A DNA stretch of 64,000 nucleotides from Hymenopellis radicata (taxonomy: Eukaryota; Basidiomycota; Agaricomycetes; Agaricales; Physalacriaceae), in contig JADNRX010000012.1 of assembly GCA_015501595.1 (NCBI GenBank), positions 186,001-250,000 of the forward strand, given 5' to 3'. A program made the position numbers and the translations under genes. The notes below the pieces were generated by a model. The model saw only the letters and a list, made by a program, of their open reading frames with translations, made no database searches and was not told the origin of the DNA. Every line of letters begins with the position of its first letter. Position 1 is the first letter of the stretch. Shown here one piece after another: positions 1 to 12,107 of this stretch.

Positions 1-2385
1 TAGGACCTTTCCAGCCAACTGCGAAGGATCAGCATTGTTCTGACGGCCTAACATCTCCTTACCGCACTGCCAGCAGTCGAGAAGTGAATGAGGATCGCTG
101 GAGAGTGTCAGAGAAAGTGTGAAGAATGAAGCTATTATCCATACTATTTTTGCTTGATCGCGACAAGAGCTGGGTAATTGGAGCCCCAGAACGAGACTGC
201 AAAAGATGTCACCAGCGAACCGTGACATGGATAAAGTTCATCCAGCGCACCTTCGTGGTTAGGCTCATGCACATTGGCCTCATTCTGGCAAAGTCAGATC
301 TCTCGTTCACTCAACAGATACGCTGCAACGTACAACATAAGCCCCGGAATCAGGTGCGACATCCCGCATCAGTTGCCCGATGCTATTGGCGATCTCATAT
401 TGTTCCTCAATGGTAGCCACCGTCGAGCTGTAAGTAAAGTTGGAATGTCCACTTACCTGGTGAATCAGATTAGATGTGCATTTGCCTGAGCCAATCCAAA
501 GAGTGACATACATGCCAAAGAGAATTCCTCCATGCCGGGGTAACACTTGTCGCATGCGCGGCCCCCTGATACAGGAAAGGCGTCCCCAATCTGATGTAAG
601 GACTGGAGCTATATTGCTGAACCATATCGACTAGGAGCTTAGTCACTTTCGCCTGCCCTTCTTCCGTTGTAAAGAGACTTGAGGGAATAAGACGACTGGC
701 CAAAAGAATCTCGTTCCCAACGGCACCTTCCGCGGCGAGGACATATTTGGAAAAGAACGCCTGCCAAGAAGGTAGTTCTTCTACCACAACAGTCCCGTTA
801 TGTGCTAGAGCATAGTCGGTAATGGGCTGAACAGACTTCGTCGCCTCTTCCAATGTTAAAAGAGGCGTAACGTTGATGATACCACTTGGCTGGGAGATAG
901 TATTACTATTAGAAAATCATGAACCAAAGACTATCGAATGCGCCTACAGTCATGTGCCCGCCCCATCCTTCCGTTCCCCATCGATAGCTATGCTCCACGA
1001 TGAGCTTCAGAAACTCTGGAGCAGTTTCGGACGTTCCATTGAAAGATATAGATACCCTAATGATGAGACTTGCATTCAAAAGGAAGGCATCCAACCTACA
1101 CTTGTAATTTCATCGCCGGTTCCGCTAGCATCGTCGATTCCAAGACGACCCCAAATGTAGAGCCGCCTCCTCCACGGAGAGCCCAAAACAAATCGCTGTT
1201 TTCGTATGCGTTCGCAGTTCGGTAAACACCATCAGGAGTAACGACCTTGAACTGAAGCTGTGGCAGAATAAGAGCCGCGGTCGAAGACCAGTGTCGTGCA
1301 TACCACTCGGTCGACACCAAGCCCATACACGGGACTAAGGACGCTGTGCCCGCCTCCCTATAGACAACGATCAGAGCTTTACAACGAGCACACAAGACAT
1401 TCTGTATATGCATACCATCACCCAACCACCACTAGGACCGACAGTCTGATGATATGCGCCAACAACAGTAACATTATTCTTATTGGCAAATGCATACAGA
1501 GATTCAAACGTCACACCAGCCTGTATATTTCTTGAGCGATACATAAAGCAGATGTCGGGGAACTACACTTACACCCACAATGATCGCGCGCTTGTAAGGG
1601 ACATTGCCGCCCTCCGGAACGAACGCATCTGAGTAAGAGAGCTGGTAGTGTCATTAGACGAAAAATTAGAAGACCCCGAGTCACCTACCGTGTCCAAGTT
1701 ACGCGTCTTCAAGAGGGAGTGCTAGTCAACACACTTCGAAGCATTCTCTAAGAACGGCACATGCCCATAGCCCCAGCGATCTTTTCAGACTAGAACGACC
1801 TTTATAGTCATGTCCCGAGTTCTTGATTGACACCGGAACACCCGTCTCGGCCGAGAACTTGAACGCTTTCTGCACGTCCCCCGGAGTCTGGATATCGATC
1901 TAACGACAGTGAGCGCCAGGATTACACTGAGGGTATCTAGCTGTAAGCGCAGACTTACGTAGTACTGGGGAATATTCCCTTGCTGACAATTATTGTCCGT
2001 CCAAGCTGCAGAGTTCTTTGGATTCGACGCGTCCAGCAAGCATTTTTCTTCTGTGCTTTGACACGTCTCCCATTGCGGCTAAGCCGACACTTGTCAACAA
2101 TGTCACAGCCAATACTCATCCAGAAGCTCATACCTGCATAAATGCGCTGAATCGAGGCGACCGGAAGGTCGGACTGCTATACCCAGCCTGAACTGCTGCA
2201 CAGGCCGTGTCGTTAACAGTGTTGTTGAGACCATTCACAATGGGAAAACAAGGACTCGATAAAGGCAAAGCGGAGTGCAGACGACCATTCAAAGCAACAG
2301 AGAGTCTTTCCCAGTCTTCAGTTGAAGCAGCAGCCAGTGATCTTTCGACCGTCGCGACAAGAATGAGAACAAGTGGAAGAACCAT
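1..2385 (-). CDS. Secreted FAD-linked oxidoreductase (BBE type), copy 1, 3' end cut off
   Basis: Flavin oxidase of the VAO/PCMH family (FAD_binding_4 plus C-terminal BBE domain), probably secreted. The start at 2385 opens a signal peptide ([20 protein letters not shown]). A later exon has [14 protein letters not shown]; its His (codon 1810-1812) is the expected covalent FAD ligand. Next come FVPEGG, then [20 protein letters not shown] followed by [13 protein letters not shown], the FAD-pocket signature, and near the left edge the BBE-domain end with LLDCWQC. About eight short introns are needed, for example one ending in the sequence that restarts at [12 protein letters not shown]. The reading frame looks intact as far as visible; the last codons lie left of base 1. 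Substrate cannot be inferred; fungal relatives oxidise alcohols, sugars or secondary metabolites. It has a close tandem paralogue immediately to the right with the same exon order. Confidence 0.85.
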
Positions 2386-2520
2386 GGTGAAACATAGGGT
2401 GAGAACTTGTTTGTAGACATTAATAGTCAGCGAAAACTCTCACGCAGGCTTCTAAGTGAGCAACATTCGCTGCACGAGGACTACGAGTCTGGTCATCGTA
2501 GAGCCGGAGAGAGTTGAAGA

Positions 2521-2542
2521 GTGACTAATGGTCACTCGTGAC
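2521..2542. promoter_or_regulatory. Inverted GTGAC/GTCAC element upstream of copy 1
   Basis: GTGAC, six bases, GTCAC, then a further GTGAC, about 136 bp upstream of the copy 1 start codon. The same element occurs at nearly the same distance upstream of copy 2. A transcription-factor site is an inference from palindromy and conservation. Confidence 0.4.
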
Positions 2543-2642
2543 GCCAGTCAATAAGAACAGAACTCCCAGGAACCCCACGTTGGCTGTCAGGAGAGACAAC
2601 GTGCATTCGAAATGGTATCGGCCTGTATTCGAAACTAATACA

Positions 2643-5036
2643 TCACAAATAGCAGGAGTAGCGCGCGTCATCAGGACCTTTCCAGCCAACTGCGAGTGGT
2701 CAGCAACATTCTGACAACCTTTTCTGTACACTCTTACCGCATTGCCAACAGTCAAGAAGTGAGTCGGGATCACTGGGCAGTGTCAGAGAAAGTGTGAAGA
2801 ACGGAGCGATTATCCATACTATTTTTTCTTGATCGCGACAAGAGCTGGGTAGTTGGAGCCCCAGAACGAGACTGCAAAAGATGTCACCAGCGAACATGGA
2901 TGAACCTCATCCAGCGCACCTTCGTGGTTAGGCTCATGTACATTGGCCTCATTCTGGCGAAGTCAGATCTCTCGTTCATTCAACAGAAACACTGCAACGT
3001 ACAACATAAGCCCCGGAATCAGGTGCGACATCCCGCATCAGTTGCCCGATGTTATTAGCGATCTCATACTGTTCCTTAATAGTAGCCACCGTCGAGTTGT
3101 AAGCAAAGCCGGAACCACCGTTTAGCTGAAATCAGGTTAAGTAGGCACCTGCGAGAGCCAATCCAAAGAGTGACATACATGCCACAGAGAATTCCTCCAG
3201 GCCGGCGTAACGCTCGTCGCATTCGCGTCCCCAGTATAGAGGAAAGGCGTACCCACAACAATGTACGGACTGGAGTTATATTGTTGAACCATATCGACTA
3301 GGAGCTTAGTCACTTTCGCCTGCCCTTCTTCTCTTGTAAAGAGATCCGCGGGAGGAGACGAGTGGCCAGGAGAATTTCGTTCCCGACAGCAGCTTCCGCA
3401 GTGAGGACATATTTGGAAAAGAACGCCTGCCAAGAAGGGAGTTCTTCTACCACAGAGGTTCCGTTGTGTGCCAAAGCGTAGTCGGTAATAGGCTGGACTG
3501 AGTTTTTCGCCTCTTCGAGCGTCAACAGAGGATTAACGTTGATGATACCACTTGGCTATGAGGCGGTGAGTTGAACCAAAAACTATTGAATGCTCCTACA
3601 TTCATATGCCCACCCCATCCTTCCGTGCCCCATCTGTAGCTATGTTCTACGAGGAGCTTCAAGAATTCTGGGGCCGTTTCAGACGTTCCATTGAAAGATA
3701 TAGAGGCCCTAGGTCGAATGATTCATTCAATGAGACCTCATACGGAAAGAAGGAATTCAACCTACACCTGCAATTTCATCGCTGGCTCCGCGAGCGTCGT
3801 CGACTCCAAGACGACTCCGAATGTAGAGCCACCGCCTCCGCGAAGCGCCCAAAACAGGTCACTGTTTTCGAATGCGTTGGCAGTTCGGTAAACACCGTCG
3901 GGAGTGACCACCCTGAACTGAAGCTGCGACAGAATAAGAATCGTGGTGGAACACCACTGTCATGCATACCACTCGGTCGACACCAAGACCATATACGGGA
4001 CTCAGGATGCTATGACCGCCTCCCTGGAGACACAGGTCAGTAAGCGCCTCATACAACCAGGACTAGGTGTAATGCATACCATTACCCAACCACCACTAGG
4101 ACCGACGGTCTGATGATACCCACCAATAAACGTGACATTGTTCTTATCCGCGAAAGCATACAGAGATTCGAAAGTCACGCCTGCCTGTATCTGTTCAACA
4201 ATACATTAGACAGAGGTCGGGAAACTACACTTACACCCATAGTTATAGCGCGCTCGTAAGTGACATCGCCCCCTTCTGCGACGAATGCATCTGAGTAAGA
4301 GAGCTGGTATTGTCATTAGACAGAATCGGTAGACTCGAGTCACCTACCGTGTCCAAGTTACGCGTCTTGAAGGAGTGCTAGTCAACATACTTCGAAGCAT
4401 TCTCTGAGAACGGTACATGCCCATACCCCAACGATCCTTTCAGACTAGAACGACCTTTATAGTCATGTCCTGAGTTCTTGATTGACAACGTAACACCAGT
4501 CTCGGCTGAGAACTTGAACGCTTTCTGTACGTCACCGGAGTCTGGATATCGATCTAAAAACCGCTAGAGTCAGTTTTACACGTAGGATACCATTGCCTGC
4601 AAATTATCACGTAGTATTGAGAGATACTCCCTTGCAAACAATCCGTGTTCGTCCAAGCCGCAGAGTTCTCTGGATTCGACTCGTCCAGCAGACACTTTTC
4701 TTCCGTGCTCTGGCACGTCTCCCATTGGGGCTAGGTCGACCGAATGTCAACATTTTAGCACTATCCTTATCCAGAAGCTCGTACCTGCATAAACGCGCTG
4801 AATTGAGGCGACCGGAAGACTGAATTGCTGTACCCAGCCTGAATTGCTGCACAGGGCGTTTCGTTGACAATGTGGTTAAGACCATTGACAACGGGGAAGC
4901 AAGGGCTAGATAAAGGCAAAGCAGAGTACAGACGACCATTCAAAGCAACAGAGAGTCTTTGCCAGTCTTCAGTTGAAGCAGCAGCAAGTGATCTTTCGAC
5001 CGTCGCGACAACAACGAGAACGAGTGGAAGAACCAT
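2643..5036 (-). CDS. Secreted FAD-linked oxidoreductase (BBE type), copy 2, frame breaks
   Basis: Close paralogue of copy 1 with the same exon order and promoter. The start at 5036 gives a signal peptide ([20 protein letters not shown]). Visible blocks are [13 protein letters not shown] (FAD-binding His at 4465-4467), [12 protein letters not shown], then [20 protein letters not shown], then the BBE end [15 protein letters not shown] spliced to [15 protein letters not shown] and a stop at 2643. The second flavin-linking Cys of bicovalent BBE enzymes is absent; the equivalent stretch is VGPSGGW, so only mono-covalent FAD is expected. Relative to copy 1 the sequence lacks one base near 3345 (LLATRLLP loses frame before TREEGQAKV) and one near 4427 (after SLKGSLG). 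Either this copy is decaying or the assembly has dropped bases. Confidence is high for homology and low for function. Confidence 0.75.
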
Positions 5037-5166
5037 GGCGAGATATAGGCCGAGAACTGTTTGTAGACATTCTTAATAGTCGGAACAGGCTTCTGAGTTA
5101 GCCGCATTCCCTTTCACGAGGACCACTGAGACCGGACATCGCAGAAGATCGCAGACCGAATGAAGA

Positions 5167-5184
5167 GTGACAGTCACTTGTGAC
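5167..5184. promoter_or_regulatory. Inverted GTGAC/GTCAC element upstream of copy 2
   Basis: GTGACAGTCAC followed by TTGTGAC, about 131 bp upstream of the copy 2 start. The spacer within the palindrome is shorter than in copy 1, but the half-sites are kept. Confidence 0.4.
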
Positions 5185-6018
5185 AGACTGCCCTTGACCG
5201 CGTAGGACCGCGTGAGTCATTCTGGTTTGGCTAGAACGCGTCGACCAGGTTCTAAGGGCGCCTAAACTGCTGCTGAACGCTCAATGCACATCGAATCTTG
5301 GACCTCGTACCAATGCTTGGATGATAACCTAGTGGCTTTGACGTTATGCATGTCCTCGCAGGCCGTTTTTATCCAGCTTGTGCATTGATGGATATGCTGA
5401 GTCGTTTTCTTCTGTCCTGTCGTCATATCGTCCTTCTTTGCCTCGTATCTTCGTGTAGACTTTGTCTCGATGTCTTCGAGTCGATCTCCGTTCTTCTCCT
5501 TCTTAATCTCGTTTCGCTTTAGACTCTGGATCTGTAGTGTGTTCGATAATTAATGCCAGTATCGACTTTCAAATTTTATGCTTACTGTTCGTTGAATACT
5601 ACCTCAGTATTGTGGATTGCCATTACATCCGATTATCCGGCTGATATATCGGTACTTCGAATTCAGCGCGTCGACGATCTCACATGCGTCCTGTGCGCGT
5701 TTCGGTTGTTCTCCGACACTGCAATCGTTAGCGGACGGTGAGATGGTGAGACCGACCGAACAGCAGGAAAGAGTCAACAGTCAGTCAACCGGAAGAATCG
5801 GTGCATCCAGAACCAGTAGGAGCGTAGGCGGACTTGGTCGGAGGTAGAACCGGTCAGCTCGGTGGTCACTGGTCGAGAGAACATTGATCAGAATGCCGGC
5901 CATAACGGTATCGTACTACGCAGCAGTTTGGGGTAGTGTGTTTTATATTCGTAGACTTCTTTCCTGCTCGCAAAAGATAATGTACACAACGACCTAAATA
6001 AATGCACGAGATGAATAG
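5185..6018. other. Gene-poor region
   Basis: Only short ORFs without recognisable domains or convincing splice structure. Pyrimidine-rich stretches around 5400-5530 and a G-rich run near 6060 are visible. No gene supported. Confidence 0.5.
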
Positions 6019-6616
6019 TCAACTCGGCGGGTATGAAGTAAAAGGGTGATGGGTAAGTAGGGCGGAGGGGTGTGTGGGGGGGTTGAATAAATCAAAACGA
6101 AGATGGGTGCACAGGATATAATCAAAGCGCGAAAGCACGAGATGTAGCGACGACCAAATGGGAACCAAGCCTTCTTCAATATTGTTTTGCGCCAAAAGGC
6201 CGCCGGAAGCGAATCCAGGTTGGTTTTGGTCGGGACGGACTGGTGTAGGATCGTGGCGCTTGGCGCGTATGAGACGAGTTGCGTCGTTTCCTGTTAGTGG
6301 ACTGTATCTGCAGGCGCAAAGGAGTCAGCGGGTCGTTTGTGGGGCGCAACAGCTGTGGCGTACCTTTTGCCTAAGCAAAATCAACTTGGCCATGTTGGCA
6401 GGCGGTCCACTCTCTCGGAAAGGGTTACCTGGCGGCAGACATAAGCAAATGAGAGGCGCCCAGTAAGGAAGAGAGCTCACGAGCAGCAACGGCGGCGAGA
6501 CTAGACTCGTGAGCGTCGAATTCATCAATGGCCATGATAGCATGCCATAGGGCGGGCATGAAGAGATAGACAGATAGGATGGCGGTGAGCGCGGAGAGCA
6601 GCACGAGAGCCAACAT
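6019..6616 (-). CDS. Small predicted membrane protein
   Basis: The ATG at 6616 lies in a good context (CACCATG) and opens MLALVLLSALTAILSVYLF, a single hydrophobic span, followed by an amphipathic stretch ending HLLMSAAR. A donor (GTAACC) follows that codon. Two splice routes are possible. A 117-nt intron leads to YSPLTGNDATRLIRAKRHD and a stop at 6019. Two short introns around a 7-nt exon lead to a basic tail ending at 6176. A TATA-like box lies about 130 bp upstream. No family recognised. Confidence is moderate that a gene exists and low for its 3' structure. Confidence 0.45.
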
Positions 6617-6746
6617 GGTGAACGGCGGGCTGCTCGAGGGCGCAAGCCTCCTGGCCTCGGGAACGGGGGAGGCGACGAGCAGAGGGTCGTCAGCAACCAG
6701 GTTGATGTATTTTTGGGCAATTTTTGGGATCGGGAGAAATTCCCTC

Positions 6747-6753
6747 TATATAT
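6747..6753 (-). promoter_or_regulatory. TATA-like box for the small membrane protein
   Basis: TATATAG on the minus strand, about 130 bp upstream of the ATG at 6616; consistent with a core promoter but not proven. Confidence 0.35.
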
Positions 6754-8125
6754 CGTCTCACGCGATTCAGTTTTTCACGTAAGCAGCTTTGACACCGCTC
6801 GGCGTCGACATTCAGCCATTCAATCGTCTGTCAGCCCGGTGTCAGCCCTAGGTATATCGTACCCTCAGTATCAGGAGGTGTATATAACCTCCCGTATCAT
6901 CTGAGCTTCCGTCTGGCCACCAAAGGGCCTTTTTCAACCTGGTCTCGAGCTTAAATACAACCCTGACGCTCTACGACTCTCTAAGAACGAAACTCTAGAC
7001 CAATCCGTATTTATCCTTCATGCTATATGCTTCCTACGCGGGTCATGACGTGCAGCGGGATTCCAATCTTCCACTCATGTTATGCTCGACCCGCTGTCGA
7101 TTCTCGATGCTGAGCTTCTGGGATTCGAGCGCTGCTGATTCGCGACACGGAGACATTAGTGCTGTGGTCCGCTAGGGAGATAATCGACTCGATGTGCAAC
7201 CTGCTTCGCTTTCGGACGAACGTCGCCTCTCTCACTTGTACTCTGTTTACAAACTCAGCTCTTTTACTGCGCCACTAAGGAAGATACTTGGCCGATCTCG
7301 TCGGCGGTCGATCCGTGGAGGTATTTACGAATTACAACGCTGTACATTCAATTGAAGAAGATGAAAAACTCGAGGCAACGTACTACCGATCCCTGATGTA
7401 ACTGCCATAGCCTTGATTCTCGTCAGTTCAGCGTCTCCCCCCGCTCTCCTAGCAAATACTCTTTTGCGCTGACTGGCGAAGCTGACGAATGCTAAGCACT
7501 TCACGATCTTGTGATCGCGGCACCCGGCCGGTTCTCATCTGCTCCGCTATAGGTCCGCATCCGACGGCACACGGCATCCAAAGACAACTTGCTCAGCAAT
7601 CTCACAAATCCCTCATTCAGTTCTTGGTCATCAATAGCGCCACATTACATTCGGTTGCAGTCCTCGATCAGACACTTTGAACGAGCTCGGGCAACTTTGT
7701 CAGTAGATTTGTTATCCTCAATTAAAAGGAGGCTTAGTTGAATTTTGAAGAGAGCGAGACCGTAGACGGGAGCTAGGAGATCACGTATCGTACCTGGTAG
7801 CGCTGTACACGTCGTCTTACTCGACACAGGTCGAACCCCTCAAGATCGTCGGCATGTGAGAGCTGCGTCACGACATATGTTTCTGTCTCGGGTAGTTTGA
7901 GCACCGTGCATGTCAAATATTGTGGCAGACGAAATGACAAACTCCGTGAACTTTTCCGAATGCTCGAAGTAGACGGTCAATAGGATATCCGGGCTCACAA
8001 GGTTTGAACTTTTGCGGCATACGCACATGACAACTATCTCATACATTATCAAAATCCTTGTGTAGATTACATTGCGAGAGGGAGAAATATATACATAATA
8101 AAACAAAATACCCCATCTCTAGCGG
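6754..8125. other. Gene-poor region
   Basis: No ORF above about 90 codons, and none with a recognisable domain on either strand. It may hold 3' untranslated sequence of the checkpoint gene at its right end. Nothing else identified. Confidence 0.5.
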
Positions 8126-11100
8126 CTATGCGAACCTCTTCGACCTATCCAGACTCGGGCCAACCAGTAAACTCGGCGCGGGCTTCACCTGTGGTCGCTT
8201 CCCTGTCGAAATCGACTCTGAACTCTTCGCTACACCTTTCCGTACGGAACCGGCCCCAGCCTTCACATTCTTGTGCCCCGTGATCGCGGCGCTGTGCACC
8301 GAGCGACTTGACGCGCCTGCTCTTCCCGGACGCTTCTCGTCCTTAGCCCATTTCTGCATCCGATTCAAATAATCGGCATTAGATGCTGCACGCTGTCCAA
8401 ACTACAATGACTTTCAGTAATCACGTCCATCTCTGTTGTTAGGGACAAATGCTCACCTGCGACTCTTCTAGTTCCGGGTCATCGTCAACCGCTCGGCGAT
8501 TCCTACTTGCACCAGCGGCCGCCAGCTTCGAATCAGCGACATTGACCACCATATTCTCTTGATCATCATCCTCCTCCTCGGCATCAACATGAGAAACATC
8601 ATGGGGGTCGAAGACAGTTTCTTCGTCCTGGGAACACATATTTTCAAGAGGAGCGGGATGAAGGACAGGAAAGCTCGTACCTGCTGGTCTTGCGCGGTCC
8701 GAAGTATCTCCCGAACAACCTCAGCTCGACTGACTTGCTCTTGCTCGTCCATTTGATCATCCTCCTCGGCGCCTTCAGCCTCGACACCAAACAGGTCCTC
8801 ATCATTTTCTGAAATTCTGTACGCCGCAGCAAAAGGTTGCGTCTCCGGATTTTCAGCTAAATGAACACTCAACAAGAGTGGGTGGACACGTCGAATACCA
8901 CTTACCCAAATCAGCGATGCCTTTAGGGTCTTTCTTGGCCATCTTCGCACGAAGTCTGCGATCGTTGTCGTCCTCGTAGTCGTCTTCATCATCACTATCA
9001 TCACCGAATCCAAGCTTTTTCTTTCGCTTGAGAGTGCGCAGCTTTCCTTCGGTGGCAGCCTGATGCAGTTTCTCCAACTCCTTGTCATCAAACTCCGCAT
9101 GTTCCCTACAGACATCAGCGACCCCGTAACTCTTTCAATGGCAACCACATACCTGACTTTCTCCAGAACTTTCTCCGCCGCGATGGTTTCCTCGTCCATC
9201 TGAACATCGTCCACTAAAGATTCTAGGTTCTTATCCTGGTCTTCACCGTCGAGATCCTCATCGTCGCCCGTCTGGTGCACAACTCCAAACCCTCGCATTT
9301 CATCCTCATCGCTCTCCTCTGCCTCGCCTTCAACGAATTCGGACTTTTCTAGTCTTACTTTGGGACGTGGCAACCGGGGCTTCCGGCTAGGACTAGGCGA
9401 CGGGCTTGACTGATAGCCAGTATTGAACGGAGACGATCGCTGTACGAAGCGCGACTTGTGTGGCTTCTGAGATGGCGTGAAAGAAAGGGTCCCCAAAGGT
9501 TGTCTTTCTTGTGTCTGTCGAGAAAGATATGGCGACAGAAATTGAGTACCCAGGCTGGGCGTTGGTAACAGAAATTGGCTTGGACGGGAGGGCGTTGGAA
9601 CAGGTAATTGACTCTCGGTGCTTGCGGATGGGCGTGTCTGCGTCAAGAATCTACGAGGAATAACCAATGAGTACACGAAATTTTCAGTGCCGAAATAACG
9701 TTACCCATTCTCATCGACGAATAATTCCGGCTCTTTTCGCGTCTCAACGACCGATTCTCTGAGCAGGAACTCTTGCTCTTTCGCGAAAATGTCGTCGGCC
9801 TTGCGCTTCAGACTTTCCTCAGCCTCGAAGGCTGGCTGAAGAGCCACGTCCTGCGTCAATCCTAGGTCATCGTCATGGTTTTTTCGAACCTGTCGTGTTA
9901 GGTAAGTCATAAGCAGAGTTGATTTTACTAGAACCTACATTTCCAAACAGGCGAGTGAACGTGTCTTCTCGGGCAAGGCTCTGTAGTTTCGGGGCCTTCT
10001 GAGTAGTGGCCGAAAACAAGTCGTCGAAACCTGGCTGTAAGGCTGGCGTTTCATGAAGCGTTTCTTGGGACGACTGGGAGAACGATGACTCTCCACCGAA
10101 TTTTAGAGGTGTAAACTGCAGGTCGCCTGTCGAGTCCTGTTTCAACCGATCCATAAAAGACAATGGTGAAGTATCTTCCTCCAAAGTACCCAACGGCATT
10201 CGCAGGTTTTGAGTGAAATCGTCTTCAAGACCATGCAAAGATTCCCCATGGCGTTGGAAAGCGGGACGTGTAGTAAAGCAAGCGTTCTCCTTGTTTTCGA
10301 CAATGTCCTCGTTCTCTTTGTCTCCCTCCTCTTCGGATCGACCCTCTGATGGCGAAGATTCCTGGCGTGCGATGGCTTTTGGTGCGTCGTTTTCGTCCAT
10401 TTCCACGTCAGAATCCTCAGCGACAATGGCACGTCGACGAGGCCTAAGGATAGTTCCGTTGTCCTCCTCGTCCTCGTCCAGGTCGTCATTTTCGTCAACC
10501 ATCGTCCGGTCCTGATCCTCTTCTTCGTCACCGGAAAGCTCCATCTCAGCGTCAGGATATATGCCAGCTTCCTCCTCCTCGTATTGGTTGGGCGAATAGT
10601 CCTCATCATCGTAATCTTCGTCGTCGTCCTCTGCAGCCATGCCTTCTTCGTCGGCGGCCTGATGATGTGTCAAACCAGCTTCAACGTATTTGCTGGTGCT
10701 CGCTGCAGGCTGGGCTAGACCTTCATCTTCCTTCACTCGCCCTCCAAGCCTCAACCATTCATCCTCTTTCCGTTGTCGCTCCTTTTCAGCAGCCGCGCGC
10801 GCGCGTTCTATCAGCACCTTATCCAAGTCCTTGGGTTTAGTGGGGAAAGCCGCGCTCCCGATCGACGTATTATGCTTGGATTGTCCAGTCGTTGAAGGAG
10901 CGTCCACGATTTCCAACTCGTCATCGTCATCCGATTCGGAGAGGTAAACCTTTTGTTTACTCAGAAAAGACACTTTGTAATCTCTAAGAGAGGGTTTGGG
11001 TTTTGTTCTTCCAGTAACTGGGAAACATCCGGCAAGTCATCGTCAGAGTTTTCCTGCGCTTCATCGATAGTCGATTCGGTCGGCTCCTTGCGGAGAATAG

Positions 11101-12107
11101 AGGTGGATGCCGACGGGTGAGCGGCGGGCGATGAAAATTGCTGGATGGGGTCTGAATCTTGCTTTGGCTTTTGCCTACAAGTAGGTGGTTCAGTAATAAC
11201 GAACGAAATAGCTAAGGACACTCACAGCTTTTCAAATAGTGCTTGCGTGCTGAGCAATTTATTGTGGGTCCTGGGAGGGAGATCTGCCGTTCGTTCGCAA
11301 TACGGACGTTGTCTTTGGCCGTCGCCTGTAGCTCCTTCTTCGTGGGTGCCTGCGGAAGTGTAAACGAGTTATATCGACACTAATACGACCAGCATACCTT
11401 GAGCTTGCTCTTTCTTTTCCGAGACTCTTCCAAGGGCTTAACAGAACGCGATTTGGTAGCTCGAGGGTGATGAGAGGCGGCGCGTCGCGCTGATTTGATG
11501 GTTTGGCGCGTCGACTTTCATCTTCGGATGTAGGCGGGGTATCTTGAGTTGGAGGAGGGGGACTAGGACGGGCAGAAGAGGACGCCGATGGAACGAGTCT
11601 CTCTTCGTCAGCAAAGAGATCCTCGGCGACCACGCCTTTGGAGATAGGAGAGGACGGTATTTGTTTCCCTTTACCATGGCGAAGAGGTGGTGAAGGGGAT
11701 TTGGTGGATTTCCTCCGTGAAGAGAGAGGCGGTGATTGTAGGTTGTCTGTAGGTTTGTGAATGGGATACTGGCCTTCAAGCTCTTCCTTCTCATCGAACT
11801 CTTTGTCAATTTCTTATAACTTGTCCCATATATCGGACCGCTTCGGCTCACTATCGCCATCGTACGTATCCTGCGTCGTGTCATGCACGACGTTGCCGGA
11901 GCTGTTCGTTACGTCGTCTGGTCGTCTTGTCACTGTTGACGGGGCCAGAGAATACAGTCGTGACGCGTCCATAGCGCCTTCAGAGGCGGCGTCGGCGGTG
12001 GGCACATCCTGCTTGCGCTTTCCATATGTCTTTCGCGGCTTAGGCGGCGGTATCGGAGAAGGAGGCTCTGAGTCGAACACTATAGACGACGATGGTTGGA
12101 GCGTCAT
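8126..12107 (-). CDS. MRC1: Replication checkpoint mediator, Mrc1/claspin-like
   Basis: Adaptor that travels with the replisome and relays ATR/Mec1 signalling to the checkpoint kinase; nuclear. The start at 12107 gives MTLQPSSSIVFDSEPPSP. The protein is long (about 1,100 residues), low-complexity and very acidic in the middle, with many SQ/TQ-type sites. The Mrc1-like domain is seen around 8940-9400: ESDEDEMRGFGVV, NLESLVDDVQMDEE, AEKVLEKVR, then RRLRAKMAKKDPKGIADL. The basic C-terminus ends LLVGPSLDRSKRFA at 8126. An in-frame TAA near 11818 is removed by a good 51-nt intron (GTGAGC...ACAAAG). Three sites (about 10996, 11275, 11500) change frame with no usable intron; each is fixed by one extra base in a short run, so I suspect sequence errors. 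The exon model is provisional. Confidence 0.8.

Larger units (their letters stand above)
1..5184. repeat. Tandem segmental duplication of oxidoreductase unit
   Basis: The segment left of 2542 and the segment 2643-5184 align along their whole length, including introns and about 150 bp of upstream DNA. Both promoters keep the words TTTGTAGACATT and CAGGCTTCT and an inverted GTGAC/GTCAC element. Past 2542 and 5184 the two flanks differ. Similarity persists in introns, so the duplication copied DNA and is fairly recent. Confidence 0.85.

Noticed and set aside
5553..5847. Two overlapping short plus-strand frames
   Set aside because: About 60-75 codons each with no recognisable motif; expected by chance in a gene-poor stretch.
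10142..10609. 155-codon minus-strand frame inside the Mrc1-like gene
   Set aside because: Shifted shadow of the acidic coding exon; its arginine/threonine-rich translation has no domain.
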